A DNA stretch of 50,949 bases from Desulfarculales bacterium UBA696 (GCA_002298995.1 DBMO01000014.1:1-50949), one strand, 5' to 3'; positions 36,025 through 44,642 are shown, counted from the first letter of the stretch. Made by a program: numbers and translations. The notes: generated by a model from the letters alone, not told the origin.

Positions 36025-36284
36025 TCAAATCTCGTTTTCGACGAAGAGCCAAAAATGCGAAATGCAGGCGTTCGAGCATCATGTAAATCTGAACCCTCCC
36101 ATGTGGCAAATAAATAATACCTATAGGTTTTGTCGAAACAATCGGCAAGAACTTTGCGCCGCTCACTCACCGGCCAGGCCCTGAAAGGTTTTCTGCTGGA
36201 AAAGCCTTGTGCCGTACCACACTCACACGATTTTCAATGGCGGTTTGGTTAGTGGGTTCGGATGGTATTTATATTATAAGGCCT

Positions 36285-36361
36285 GTTGTGGGTTGTGGGT
36301 TGTGGGTTGTGGGTTGTGGGTTATGGATTGTGGATTGTGGGTTATGAGTGGTGGGTTGCGT
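36285..36361. repeat. G-rich heptamer tandem array
   Basis: Eleven units of GTTGTGG; the first five are perfect, later ones vary (GTTATGG, ATTGTGG, GTGGTGG). The G-tracts on this strand could form a quadruplex and make the array prone to slippage. No gene reads through it. The rest of 36025-36740 holds the inverted-repeat element next to it and no gene. Confidence 0.85.
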
Positions 36362-36388
36362 GATTGGCAACAATAGTTAAAGCAGTTA

Positions 36389-36673
36389 GGCACGGTCTCC
36401 CGACCGTGTCACCCATGCTGGACCGAAGTCTCCAAAGGAGTTCATAACCAAGAACGGAGACCTTCGGCCGGCCGCATGGCGCGGTCGGGAGGGGCTGTTG
36501 CCTAAAAGCTGAATCGGAAAAATTCTGCGGGAATCGTAGGAAAGCTCCCCTCCCCTGGTGGGAGGGGTTGGGGGAGGGGGTTGGAATTCTTAAATATATT
36601 CGACACCCTCCCCTAGCCCCTCCCATCAAGGGAGGGGGATTCTCTGGTTGTGGCGCGGTCGGGAGACCGTGCC
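36389..36673. repeat. Composite inverted-repeat element
   Basis: Ends 36389-36408 (GGCACGGTCTCCCGACCGTG) and 36654-36673 are inverted copies (19 of 20 bases); each is also a small palindrome. A further partial end is at about 36478-36491. Inside is an imperfect pair, CCGAAGTCTCC and GGAGACCTTCGG, and two C/G-rich hairpins: CCCCTCCC/GGGAGGGG at about 36547-36567, and CCCTCCC/GGGAGGG at about 36605-36638. It looks like nested non-autonomous repeats (REP- or MITE-like). No transposase. Confidence 0.7.
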
Positions 36674-36740
36674 ACAATTAATTCCTGAAGCGCTTAACTA
36701 TCTCTCCGGAAAAGCAGGAAAGATCACCGGCAGTTTCACC

Positions 36741-37574
36741 TTAATCAAGGTGTGGTGTCTCTCTCCTGTCCAGGACCTCGTTCATGGCGCCTGTTCGATA
36801 TCCCCGCAAGTCAAGCGTGACAAAGGTATAGCCGGCATCCTGGCATGCACCGACGATCTTTTGGCGATACTGCAAATCCAGACATAGTTTCATGTCTTCA
36901 GGCATCACTTCCACTCTGGCAAGCGTTCCGTGGTCACGGACTCGAACCTGTCGAAAGCCCATGCCTCGCAAACACGATTCACTCCTGTCAATGCGGCTTA
37001 GACGTTCAGGAGTGATCTGATCGCCGTAAGGGATTCTCGAAGCGAGGCAGGGCGAGGAAGGCTTGTCCCAGTTCGGCAGGCCGAATGATTGTGCCAGCCG
37101 CCGGATCATCGCCTTATCGATGCCCAATTCGATAAACGGCGAACGAACGCCCAGTTCGCTGGCGGCGGCCAAACCGGGCCTGATGTCGGAGAGGTCATCG
37201 GCATTGCTGCCCTCGACCACAAATGGGATACACTTTTCAGCCGCCATCCTGGTAAGTTTGGTAAAAAGGCTCTTCTTGCAGAAGTAACAGCGGTTAGGGG
37301 GATTAGATCGGTAGTTAGGGTCCTCGAATTCGCCGCTTGCCAGGGTAACCCAATGAACTTCGAGCTGCGATGAGACTTTTATTGCGGATTCGAGATCGTG
37401 GGCCGGAAAGGCGGCAGAAGTCCCGGTAACGGCAACTACCGAATCCCCGAGGGCCTCGTGAGCGGCCGCCAGCAGGACCGAGCTGTCCACGCCCCCTGAA
37501 AAGGCCACCAGCACCCCCTGCATTTCTTTAAGGGATGCGATCAACTCGGATTGTTTTAATTGAACCGACGGCAC
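36741..37574 (-). CDS. larE: LarE-type sulfur transferase
   Basis: 277 residues. PP-loop SGGVDSS at 26-32 activates the substrate with ATP. NRCYFCKK (Cys96, Cys99) and SSPCLASRIPYG (Cys176) follow. Cys176 is the residue that LarE of Lactobacillus gives up as sulfur donor when making the nickel-pincer cofactor of lactate racemase; relatives with three cysteines hold an Fe-S cluster instead. larB, larC and larA are not in the window, so the role may be another sulfur-insertion reaction. GTG start at 37574 with GAGGA inside the end of the preceding TusA-like gene. Third gene of a sulfur operon. Confidence 0.9.
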   Translation of the reverse strand: MPSVQLKQSELIASLKEMQGVLVAFSGGVDSSVLLAAAHEALGDSVVAVTGTSAAFPAHDLESAIKVSSQLEVHWVTLASGEFEDPNYRSNPPNRCYFCKKSLFTKLTRMAAEKCIPFVVEGSNADDLSDIRPGLAAASELGVRSPFIELGIDKAMIRRLAQSFGLPNWDKPSSPCLASRIPYGDQITPERLSRIDRSESCLRGMGFRQVRVRDHGTLARVEVMPEDMKLCLDLQYRQKIVGACQDAGYTFVTLDLRGYRTGAMNEVLDRRETPHLD

Positions 37575-37580
37575 CGGCTT

Positions 37581-37808
37581 TCAATCCTCACCTTTTTCTA
37601 TCTCGACTTCGTAGTGCCCTTCGAGCGCCTTTTTTATGCCAATAAGTTTATGGCCTTCATCCTTGAGGCTTCGGGGCACGTTTTTGACGGGCTCGCCGTC
37701 ATCGAGCAGTATGCGCACTAGCTGTCCCGTATCAAATTCCTCGAGTGCAAGTTTGGCCCTGACAAAATTCGATGGGCAGCAGATACCGCGTAAATCTATT
37801 ACCTGCAT
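37581..37808 (-). CDS. TusA-like sulfur carrier
   Basis: 75 residues of the TusA/SirA fold. The carrier motif is DLRGICCPSNFVRAK: a CCP in place of the usual CPxP, where one Cys holds a persulfide. LVRILLDDGEPVKNVPRSLKDEGH is the family middle. Start at ATG 37808 with AGAGGT 7 bases upstream; the in-frame TTG at 37826 would overlap the previous gene. It lies between the siroheme-reductase-like gene and larE, with 7 bases to the latter, so it probably hands sulfur from one to the other. Confidence 0.85.
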   Translation of the reverse strand: MQVIDLRGICCPSNFVRAKLALEEFDTGQLVRILLDDGEPVKNVPRSLKDEGHKLIGIKKALEGHYEVEIEKGED

Positions 37809-37822
37809 GAATTTACCTCTTC

Positions 37823-38785
37823 TCAATCCGAATAAGGCTGCTTTCCTATCTGTGTATTAACCGGCTGCGGCGGGATCGTCTTCCGCACCACGTGGTCGGG
37901 AAATTGAGGCCAGAGGTGGTCCAGTAAACTATCCACCCCTTTTCGCCTAAGAACGTCACCAATTCTGATTCTCCCAAGGCCTTCGGCATTTTGGACATAC
38001 CACTTCAAGACCTCGGAGACGAAATCCACGACCATGTGCTCGGGAAGGAACTCGGCAAAGAGTGTCCCGATTAATGGATTCTTTCCCCACCTTCCACCGA
38101 TTCGGACGGTGTACCCCCTTTTTTCCTCCTTCCAGGCCTCGGCAGGACATATTTTGACGCAATCGCCGCAGTATACACACTTCTCCGGCTCGAAAACGGG
38201 CCGTTGGTCTTCGCCAAGCCGAATAGCGCCGGCAGTGCAAGACTTTATGCAGAGCCCGCAGCCAAGGCAGGCCTCGCTCTCCAGCTTCGGCCACACAGCT
38301 CCCTGAAAGCCCACATCGTTAGTTGCGGATTTGGGACAGTCGATCGGGCAACCGGCGAAGGCTACCTTGAACTTGTGGTGGCCGGTTTCGGCGCCGAACA
38401 GTTTCGAGTCCAGATCCGATGCCGATTTCTGAGTATCGACCAGGCCGTTTGGATTATATTCGCAGCCACCGCATGCTACCGGCACCCTCACACGCGCACC
38501 GCAAGACGCAGGTTTCTGGCCCCCAGCATCAAGTTCGGCCAGCGCTTCGCTTACATGGTTGAAATTTACGTGCACTATCTCCAGCGACTGCCGTACCGAA
38601 AGGTGAACAAAATCCCCCCCGTGTTTTTCAGCAACCTCGAGGACCTTCTTGAGGCGGGGAATGGACATTCTTCCTCCTGGCACTCTCAATCTGATTGTGA
38701 ACAGGTCCTTGCCCCGCTCCTTGATGAGGCCTCCGGCCTTGAGTGCTTTAAAATCGATATCCGAACTTTTTGTTTTTTCAGCCAT
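37823..38785 (-). CDS. Siroheme sulfite/nitrite-reductase-like ferredoxin protein (AsrC-like)
   Basis: 320 residues, single-copy reductase with an N-terminal ferredoxin-like half (FTIRLRVPGGRMSIPRLKKV, HLSVRQSLEIVHV), then siroheme-cluster motifs CGGCEYNPNG and FAGCPIDCPKS, then two 4Fe-4S sites (CLGCGLCIKSC, CVYCGDCVKIC) and a tail. This is the layout of small anaerobic sulfite reductases such as AsrC. In those proteins, from memory, the first motif is C-x5-C; here it is CxxC with Asn at the second usual position, so the cluster site may differ. First gene of the operon with TusA-like and LarE genes. Confidence 0.85.
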   Translation of the reverse strand: MAEKTKSSDIDFKALKAGGLIKERGKDLFTIRLRVPGGRMSIPRLKKVLEVAEKHGGDFVHLSVRQSLEIVHVNFNHVSEALAELDAGGQKPASCGARVRVPVACGGCEYNPNGLVDTQKSASDLDSKLFGAETGHHKFKVAFAGCPIDCPKSATNDVGFQGAVWPKLESEACLGCGLCIKSCTAGAIRLGEDQRPVFEPEKCVYCGDCVKICPAEAWKEEKRGYTVRIGGRWGKNPLIGTLFAEFLPEHMVVDFVSEVLKWYVQNAEGLGRIRIGDVLRRKGVDSLLDHLWPQFPDHVVRKTIPPQPVNTQIGKQPYSD

Positions 38786-39139
38786 GGCATAGTCTCTTAT
38801 TACTGTTACGGGAGAATTCTCAGTTCTTCCGGGCTGACGCGCCCACCTGCAATTTTAAACGATCGAACATCCGGAGAGAACGAATCCGCCAGTGGAATAA
38901 TAACGTGGGGTATGTCATACACATATATCTCGATCTATTTACTGAACATTGGCCGCACAATACCCTCTCGCCCTGTGGTCTGTCAAGTACATTTTTCACA
39001 TCGTTTTAGTAGGAAATCAGCTTTTCCCACAATGCAGCATGGTGCGGCGAGGCAGATCACCGGCTAAAATCCGGGTTTTCGGATTGAGTTAATTTGGGAT
39101 CTAATGCGAGGGGCGTAGCGGACCTGTTCGGCGGGACCT
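38786..39139. other. Intergenic stretch between sulfur operon and Rrf2 gene
   Basis: About 350 bases, no supported gene. Contains a short palindrome GTATGTCATAC at 38910-38920 and may carry the operon promoter. The Rrf2 gene ends at its right side, in the same direction as the operon. Confidence 0.4.
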
Positions 39140-39595
39140 TTAGATCACGTAATCAGCGCAAGACTCATATTTGTTGGCAACCTGAGATTCCATTTCGATC
39201 AGGTCCTGAAAAGTCGTGCCGTCGTAGACCTGCGAGAGCGCGCTTTGAGCCTTTTCCCAAAGGCCGAGGAATACGCAGTTTCCCTGGAGTGGACACGACT
39301 CGGTATTTCCCTCATTGAGGCAGCCGACGGGGGCGAAAGAGCCTTCGATGAACCGGATAATCTCTCCAACTGTCAGTTCATCGGGCGAGCGGGCAAGAAG
39401 GCATCCGCCGTCTTTGCCGCGCATGGCTCGAATGAAGCCGCCACGTTTGAGTTCATTTAGAATTATTTCAAGGAATCTTAAGGGGATGGCCTGCCTTCGG
39501 GATATTTCCATCATCTTCAAAGGCCCGGCTCCGTCGTTTTTGGCCAACTCGAAGATTGCCCGCAAACCGTATTGGCATTTCTGAGAAATCGACAC
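39140..39595 (-). CDS. Rrf2-family regulator with three cysteines
   Basis: 151 residues. N-terminal winged helix (ISQKCQYGLRAIFELAK, with RQAIPLRFLEIILNELKRGG as recognition part and MRGKDGGCLLAR as wing), then the sensor segment with Cys92, Cys101 and Cys107 (PVGCLNEGNTESCPLQGNC), close to the cysteine spacing of IscR and NsrR, so an Fe-S cluster is likely. It may sense Fe-S status, sulfur or NO. The GTG at 39595 is selected for AAGGAG about 8 bases ahead and because the conserved domain begins there; an ATG 24 bases earlier has no site. Same strand as the sulfur operon downstream and the PLP genes upstream; a role in their control is inference. Confidence 0.8.
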   Translation of the reverse strand: MSISQKCQYGLRAIFELAKNDGAGPLKMMEISRRQAIPLRFLEIILNELKRGGFIRAMRGKDGGCLLARSPDELTVGEIIRFIEGSFAPVGCLNEGNTESCPLQGNCVFLGLWEKAQSALSQVYDGTTFQDLIEMESQVANKYESCADYVI

Positions 39596-39784
39596 TCCCT
39601 GGCTCCTTGTTGGAAACATTTCCGATAGATTTAATGAATATTCTATCAGTCTCTTGTACCTTCGGAAAGAGAAACAATGCCATGGGTGATTTGCCCGGGA
39701 CATCCTGAGTCCAATTGGCAAGCCGGAGTAACGCTTTATAGGATAATAGTAAATCTGCAAGCAAGGCTCGGGAGACCCGAGGGT

Positions 39785-40912
39785 CTAACCGACATTCAAA
39801 TCCTCTATCAAGTCACCGGCATCCTCGAGGCCAACGGACAAGCGTATCAGGTTTTCGGTAATCCCGAGCCTTTCCCTTTCCGCCTGCGGGACCGCGGCGT
39901 GAGACATCTTGACGGGATAGGAGAGTATCGATTCCACCCCGCCCAGGCTTACCGCGACAGACCACAACCTGACCCGTTTCATTATGTCCTTTGCCCTTTG
40001 TACCGTGTCGGTTTCAAATGAGAGAACCGCGCCAAACCCCGTTGCCTGCGATTTGACGATCCCGTGCCCCGGATGGTCCTCAAGGCCGGGATAATAGACA
40101 TTGGTCACCCACGACTGTTTCTTGAGCCACAGGGCGACCTCAATCGCCGACTCCTGCTGCATCACCATCCGCGCTCTCAGGGTCTTGATTCCCCGGAGCA
40201 GCAGCCAGCAATCCTGAGGCCCTAGAACCGCCCCGAAGCCGTTTTGGACGAAGTAAATCTTTGAGGCCAGATCTTCGTCTCTAGTGATTACCGCTCCCGC
40301 GATCACATCACTGTGGCCGCCCAAAAACTTGGTTGCGCTGTGGATTACGATATCCACTCCCAGGTCGAGGGGCTGAAGGAAATAAGGCGACATGAAGGTA
40401 TTGTCGATCATCGTGATCAGGGCGTGCTTCCTGGCTACTTCAACTGCCCCGGCAATATCGGTAATCTTCAGGAGGGGATTGGAAGGGGACTCCATGAACA
40501 ATGCCCGAGTGTTCGGCCCGATGGCCCGCTCGATGTTCTCAAGCCTTGTCATGTCAACGAAAGTGGTCGATATGCCGAACTTACGGAAAAATTCGGTCAA
40601 AATCCGGTAAGAGCCGCCGTAGATGTCTTCCGCCGCAACTATGTGGTCCCCTTGCTCCAAAATCGCCAGGGCTGAGGAAACGGCGGCCATGCCCGACGAG
40701 AAGGCAAAGGCGTGGGTCCCGTTTTCCAGTGCCGCCAGAGTTTTTTCCAGGGCGTCACGCGTGGGATTGCCTGAGCGCGAATACCCATATTTTCCGAGAT
40801 TATCGATATCGTGCTGATGGAAAGTCGATGCCTGATAAACAGGGATGCTCAAGGCACCGGTGTGCGGATCTAGTTCATTGCCGTTGTGCAGGATCTTGGT
40901 ACCATACTTCAC
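39785..40912 (-). CDS. Cystathionine gamma-synthase/lyase family PLP enzyme (copy 1)
   Basis: 375 residues, Cys/Met-metabolism PLP family. YSRSGNPTRDALEKTLAALE binds the cofactor phosphate from the neighbour subunit; Lys195 in HSATKFLGGH is the Schiff-base lysine. Members make cystathionine (MetB), split it (MetC, MccB) or use sulfide or release it; the sequence alone does not separate them. Start GTG at 40912 with GAGGAGGT 7-8 bases ahead; a longer frame upstream overlaps the other gene. It follows the second copy by 64 bases and is clearly its paralogue. Together they likely cover transsulfuration or methionine/cysteine turnover. Confidence 0.9.
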   Translation of the reverse strand: MKYGTKILHNGNELDPHTGALSIPVYQASTFHQHDIDNLGKYGYSRSGNPTRDALEKTLAALENGTHAFAFSSGMAAVSSALAILEQGDHIVAAEDIYGGSYRILTEFFRKFGISTTFVDMTRLENIERAIGPNTRALFMESPSNPLLKITDIAGAVEVARKHALITMIDNTFMSPYFLQPLDLGVDIVIHSATKFLGGHSDVIAGAVITRDEDLASKIYFVQNGFGAVLGPQDCWLLLRGIKTLRARMVMQQESAIEVALWLKKQSWVTNVYYPGLEDHPGHGIVKSQATGFGAVLSFETDTVQRAKDIMKRVRLWSVAVSLGGVESILSYPVKMSHAAVPQAERERLGITENLIRLSVGLEDAGDLIEDLNVG

Positions 40913-40976
40913 GCGCCTACCTCCTCGCTTGCTATGGCCTTTCTTAACATCCCCGGACCAGGGTTCACGAAATAAT

Positions 40977-42116
40977 CTAGTCCGCCATCGCCTGTTCAAG
41001 GTCGCGAATCAGGTCGTCGGAGTGCTCGATGCCGACCGAAAGCCGAAGCAGGTCGTCGGTGACGCCGATTTTCTCTCTCATTTCGGCGGGAATATCGCCA
41101 TGGGTCTGCCTGACCGGATAGGTGATCAACGACTCCACCCCGCCAAGGCTTTCGGCGAAGGTGATTATTTTGACCCGGTTGATTATCCTTTCCGCCCATC
41201 CCGAATCAGGCACCCTGAACGAGAGCATTGCTCCAAATCCGGAGCTTTGTTTTTGCTGTACGCGGTGACCGGGATGATCGGGAAGGCCGGGAAAGTAGAC
41301 CTTCTTGATTTTATCGTTTTTCTCAAGCCACTGCGCGACGGTCCGGGCGTTTTCCTGCTGCTTTTCCAAACGCAGGGCCAGGGTCTTCAAACCTCGCAGC
41401 ACGAGCCAACTGTCCTGCGGACCCAAAATTCCCCCCGTCGCATTCTGAATGAAGCCGATCCGGTCGCTCAGTTCCGCGGAGCGGGTCACTACCGCGCCCG
41501 CCAGCACGTCGTTGTGCCCACCAAGGAACTTCGTCCCGCTGTGCACCACGATATCGGCCCCTAACTCCAGGGGGCGCTGAAGGTAAGGCGTCATGAAAGT
41601 ATTATCCACGATGGTCAGCATGCCGTTTTTGCGCGCAAGGGCTATTGCTTCATTGAGATCCGTAATTTTCATAAGCGGGTTGGTGGGGGTCTCAATAAAG
41701 ATCGCCCTGGTTTTTCCGGGAATAACGGCGTCCCGGACAGCGCCGAGGTCAGTGGTATCGGCATAGGTCGCGGAAAGCCCGAATTGCCGGAAGATTTTCT
41801 CGAAAATTCGATAGGTTCCCCCGTATAAATCATCCGATACAATCAGGTGGTCACCGGATTTGAATATCATCAGTACCGCGGATATTGCAGCCATTCCGGA
41901 GGCGAAAGCAAATCCCCGGTCGCCGCTTTCCAGCTCCGCTATGACCTTTTCAAGGGCTAAACGGGTTGGATTGATCGTCCTCGAATAATCGAATCCCGTG
42001 GAGACGCCCAGGGCGGGATGCCGGAATGTGGCGGTCTGGTAAATAGGGGTGCTGACGGCGCCGGTCGTCGAATCCGTGCACAGACCGGCATGGGCCAGAA
42101 TCGTCTCAATTTTCAT
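40977..42116 (-). CDS. Cystathionine gamma-synthase/lyase family PLP enzyme (copy 2)
   Basis: 379 residues, the same family as the downstream gene, with YSRTINPTRLALEKVIAELE and Lys196 in HSGTKFLGGH. The two proteins align nearly end to end by eye, as in an old tandem duplication followed by divergence. First gene of the pair. The ATG at 42116 is preferred because AGGAG lies 5 bases ahead; two ATGs within 21 bases upstream have weaker sites. One copy probably acts as MetB and the other as MetC or a lyase; which is which cannot be decided here. Confidence 0.9.
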   Translation of the reverse strand: MKIETILAHAGLCTDSTTGAVSTPIYQTATFRHPALGVSTGFDYSRTINPTRLALEKVIAELESGDRGFAFASGMAAISAVLMIFKSGDHLIVSDDLYGGTYRIFEKIFRQFGLSATYADTTDLGAVRDAVIPGKTRAIFIETPTNPLMKITDLNEAIALARKNGMLTIVDNTFMTPYLQRPLELGADIVVHSGTKFLGGHNDVLAGAVVTRSAELSDRIGFIQNATGGILGPQDSWLVLRGLKTLALRLEKQQENARTVAQWLEKNDKIKKVYFPGLPDHPGHRVQQKQSSGFGAMLSFRVPDSGWAERIINRVKIITFAESLGGVESLITYPVRQTHGDIPAEMREKIGVTDDLLRLSVGIEHSDDLIRDLEQAMAD

Positions 42117-42510
42117 GCTCTCTCCTGCCATCTTCAATGCCGATCGGCTCTTTCACAATTCTGAATATTGCCTGGCCGCCTTATCACACCCAAAGGTTCG
42201 TGCCAACCGCGCGGCCAGGCAAGGCGACGCTGATTGGCCCAGGCATTACAGTGGCGGCATCCTGGTCCTAACATATCTTGTTGCAACGGGGTTAGTAAAG
42301 TGGCCGCACCCTGGCGGAACGGCATGATAGAGTTTTTGGATGCCACCCTACCACCCGAAGTCAAGCATGTCAATGGTAATGATGAACAATGCCAAAACCG
42401 TACTGCCGTGAGTATCTGTACCGCACTCCCCGATTAGGCCCGGAACGTTGGCAACTCACGGGTGATACCGGCAATGGCATTTTTTGCCGTGCTTCAGTCA
42501 ATAGGCAAAT
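42117..42510. other. Intergenic stretch between the PLP pair and tupA
   Basis: No supported gene. The region holds the divergent promoters of the PLP pair (minus) and tupA (plus). The only distinct site I see is the palindrome listed next. Confidence 0.4.
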
Positions 42511-42535
42511 GCGTTATGTCATAATTGACATAGCC
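42511..42535 (+). promoter_or_regulatory. Palindromic operator upstream of tupA
   Basis: TATGTCA (42515-42521), spacer TAAT, TGACATA (42526-42532): a perfect 7-bp inverted repeat. It lies 95 bases before the tupA start. A closely matching palindrome is at 44089-44112 upstream of the ModE-like gene, sharing TGTCA-N4-TGACATAGC. A shared site at a tungstate-protein gene and a ModE-like gene suggests it is that regulator's operator. Confidence 0.65.
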
Positions 42536-42626
42536 AGTGAGCCCTGCTAATTTGCGCTCAATCCGGTTTCTTATGGAAGCCTTTGATTGGCTATACCATC
42601 TGACAAATTCCACAGGGAGACAGGCC

Positions 42627-43463
42627 ATGCAAAGATGGATCTTGGCATTCACTACGGTACTGATGCTGGCATTTGCGGTTTCTCCGGCATCTGCCCAGAC
42701 GCCCGCTTTCAAGGGGGACCTCATTTTGGCAACGACCACCTCCACGGCTGATACCGGGTTGCTGGATGTATTGATACCAATTTTCGAGAAGAAAACGGGG
42801 TACAGGGTCAAAACGGTTGCGGTGGGTACCGGGCAGTCTTTGACGATGGGGGAAAAGGGTGAGGCTGATGTTCTTCTGACGCATGCCCCCGAGGCCGAAA
42901 AAAAACTGGTCGATTCAGGTGTGGCAGTTAACTACCAGCTGGTTATGCATAATGATTTTGTGATTGTGGGACCTTCGAGCGATCCGGCCGGAATCAAGGG
43001 ATTGCCAAGTGCGGATGCGTTCAGGGCAATTTCGGCTAAACAGGTTCTTTTTGTCTCCCGCGGAGACGATTCCGGGACGAATAAAAAGGAACTCTCGATC
43101 TGGAAGAAGGCCGAAATCATCCCCGGCGGCTCCAAATGGTACCAGGAATCCGGACAGGGGATGGGCGCCACCCTGCTTATCGCTTCGGACAAACAGGGCT
43201 ATACCCTCACCGACAGGGGCACCTATCTGGCTCAAGCAAAAAACATCAAACTGGCCATACTTTGTGAAGGCGACAAGTCGCTTTTGAACATCTACCACGT
43301 CATGGAGATTAGCCCCGAAAAGTTCAGCAAGGTTAACAGTGCGGGTGCAAAGGCTTTCGTGGAGTTCATGGTGGAGCCTGGGACGCAGAAGATAATCGGG
43401 GAGTTCGGAAAAGAAAAATTCGGGCAGCCTCTATTTTTTCCTGATGCCGGAAAGCCGATGTAG
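42627..43463 (+). CDS. tupA: Tungstate-binding protein TupA
   Basis: 278 residues, periplasmic. Signal peptide MQRWILAFTTVLMLAFAVSP to SAQ, then LATTTSTADTGLLDVLIPIF, the TTTS motif that marks TupA oxyanion-binding proteins, and later LFVSRGDDSGTNKKE and the family tail VEFMVEPGTQKIIGEFGKEKF. TupA gives tungstate (or molybdate) to a TupBC ABC transporter. No tupB or tupC follows: the next gene is convergent. The ATG at 42627 has AGGGAGA ahead and starts the signal peptide; the frame extends 30 codons further upstream. The matching operator suggests control by the ModE-like protein next door. Confidence 0.88.
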   Translation: MQRWILAFTTVLMLAFAVSPASAQTPAFKGDLILATTTSTADTGLLDVLIPIFEKKTGYRVKTVAVGTGQSLTMGEKGEADVLLTHAPEAEKKLVDSGVAVNYQLVMHNDFVIVGPSSDPAGIKGLPSADAFRAISAKQVLFVSRGDDSGTNKKELSIWKKAEIIPGGSKWYQESGQGMGATLLIASDKQGYTLTDRGTYLAQAKNIKLAILCEGDKSLLNIYHVMEISPEKFSKVNSAGAKAFVEFMVEPGTQKIIGEFGKEKFGQPLFFPDAGKPM

Positions 43464-43486
43464 CCGGCCCCACTCATTCGGCATCC

Positions 43487-43879
43487 TCATTCCTGGTAGG
43501 ATGTGGCTGCTCGCACGGCTGTGGGCTCCAGGAAGAACCGGTCCCGGAAAAGATTGTCGGCCGCGAGGTTTACCGCTTCCTGCAGCTCCCTGAAGCGCTC
43601 AAGAAAAGACATGGCAAATGGGGTGAGCTCCGATCCTCCGCCTTTTTTCCCGCCCGCCTTGGTGGTGACCAGCTTTTGCCCAAGGCGGGCTTCGGTAGCC
43701 TTGATTTTGCCCCAGACAGCTCGGTAGCTCATTCCCAGTTCCGGGGCAGCCGAATGAATCGAGCCGTGCCGCGCAATGGCATCGAGAATCCGCAGCCTCC
43801 CGGAGCCAAAAACTACGTTGGCACCCTCATCAACGATCCAGATCTTTGATTTAATCGCAAGTTTTCCAATTGAGGGCAT
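43487..43879 (-). CDS. Single-domain ModE-like regulator
   Basis: 130 residues: a winged-helix DNA-binding domain only. RLRILDAIARHGSIHSAAPELGMSYRAVWGKIKATEARLGQKLV is the LysR/ModE-type helix-turn-helix (shown as one region, about residues 28-72), followed by TTKAGGKKGGGSELTPFA as in ModE. The TOBE (molbindin) domains that sense molybdate in full ModE are missing, so ligand sensing must be by another means or protein. It converges on tupA with a 23-base gap. A matching operator lies about 210 bases ahead of its start, so it may regulate itself. Confidence 0.85.
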   Translation of the reverse strand: MPSIGKLAIKSKIWIVDEGANVVFGSGRLRILDAIARHGSIHSAAPELGMSYRAVWGKIKATEARLGQKLVTTKAGGKKGGGSELTPFAMSFLERFRELQEAVNLAADNLFRDRFFLEPTAVRAATSYQE

Positions 43880-44088
43880 GTCTATCGCCTAAAAGATGAA
43901 GTTGTGGATAAGTGTTCAAAATAGGGCCAGTTAGTCGAGTCATCGTACTTTCCGGCATGCAGACATCCTCGCCCGCTAATAGAAGCCAGATGTCCGAAAA
44001 ACTCGCATACTGAATGAAGACCGGGCGACTTCGCCCGGCCTTCAGTTTGGAAAAGATGAAAGAGGGGTCCAGTTTGCACGATTTCGAG

Positions 44089-44112
44089 CGCTGTGTCAAT
44101 AATGACATAGCG
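44089..44112 (-). promoter_or_regulatory. Palindromic operator upstream of the ModE-like gene
   Basis: CGCTGTGTCA (44089-44098), spacer ATAA, TGACATAGCG (44103-44112): near-perfect 10-bp inverted repeat (one mismatch). It matches the tupA site at 42511-42535. Nothing else in 43880-44245 looks like a gene; the 200-base gap to the regulator start is long and may hold the promoter. Confidence 0.6.
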
Positions 44113-44245
44113 GCAGGCAAAAATTCTCAGGCCGACGGACGAACTCGGCCGAATTGAGAGCAAATAAACGCCGATGGACGAGGCGGGAAGGCAGGAACTG
44201 GGGCGTGAGGTTTCCCTCATGATGCTTAGCGGAGCGCGGCAGCGT

Positions 44246-44274
44246 AAAAAAACGGGCGGGAAAATCCCGCCCGT
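44246..44274 (-). terminator. Intrinsic terminator of acpP
   Basis: ACGGGCGGGA (44252-44261) and TCCCGCCCGT (44265-44274) form a 10-bp stem with a 3-base loop; on the minus strand it is followed by TTTTTT (44246-44251). It ends the tetR-acpP transcript about 100 bases after acpP. Confidence 0.85.
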
Positions 44275-44376
44275 CAAAGATTTCAAAGAGGCTCACCTTC
44301 GGACTTCCGCCCCTTTTTCATACTTCCTATCTGCTACTTCGGACATCCGTCTTCCGACCTCTGCCCACAGCATCCG

Positions 44377-44622
44377 TCACGCCGCCTTGGTTTTGCCAAG
44401 GTAGTCGAAGATGTCTTTAACGGTGCGGATCTTTTCGGCGTCATCGTCCGGAATTTCCGTGTCGAAGGCTTCTTCCAGGGCCATTACCAGTTCCACGACG
44501 TCGAGTGAATCGGCGCCCAGGTCGTCGACAATATTCGCCTCCGGGGTAACAACTTCTTTGTCCACCCCGAGTTGGTTGGCAATGATGTCAATGATTTTCA
44601 GTTCTTCAGCGGTTCTGCTCAT
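44377..44622 (-). CDS. acpP: Acyl carrier protein
   Basis: 81 residues, acidic. Ser39 in DDLGADSLDVVELVMALE receives the 4'-phosphopantetheine arm that carries the growing acyl chain. ATG with AAGGAGGA 7 bases ahead. It lies 20 bases downstream of a TetR regulator gene on the same strand and not among fab genes, so it could be a second ACP or serve a special pathway. The usual fabD/fabG/fabF neighbours are absent from this window. Confidence 0.93.
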   Translation of the reverse strand: MSRTAEELKIIDIIANQLGVDKEVVTPEANIVDDLGADSLDVVELVMALEEAFDTEIPDDDAEKIRTVKDIFDYLGKTKAA

Positions 44623-44642
44623 CCTCTATTCCTCCTTGTCAA

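Noticed and set aside
36285..36361. CRISPR array
   Set aside because: The units are contiguous heptamers without spacers; no cas gene is present.
38910..38925. Third copy of the tupA/ModE operator
   Set aside because: It shares TATGTCAT but not the paired TGACATA half, and its symmetry differs.
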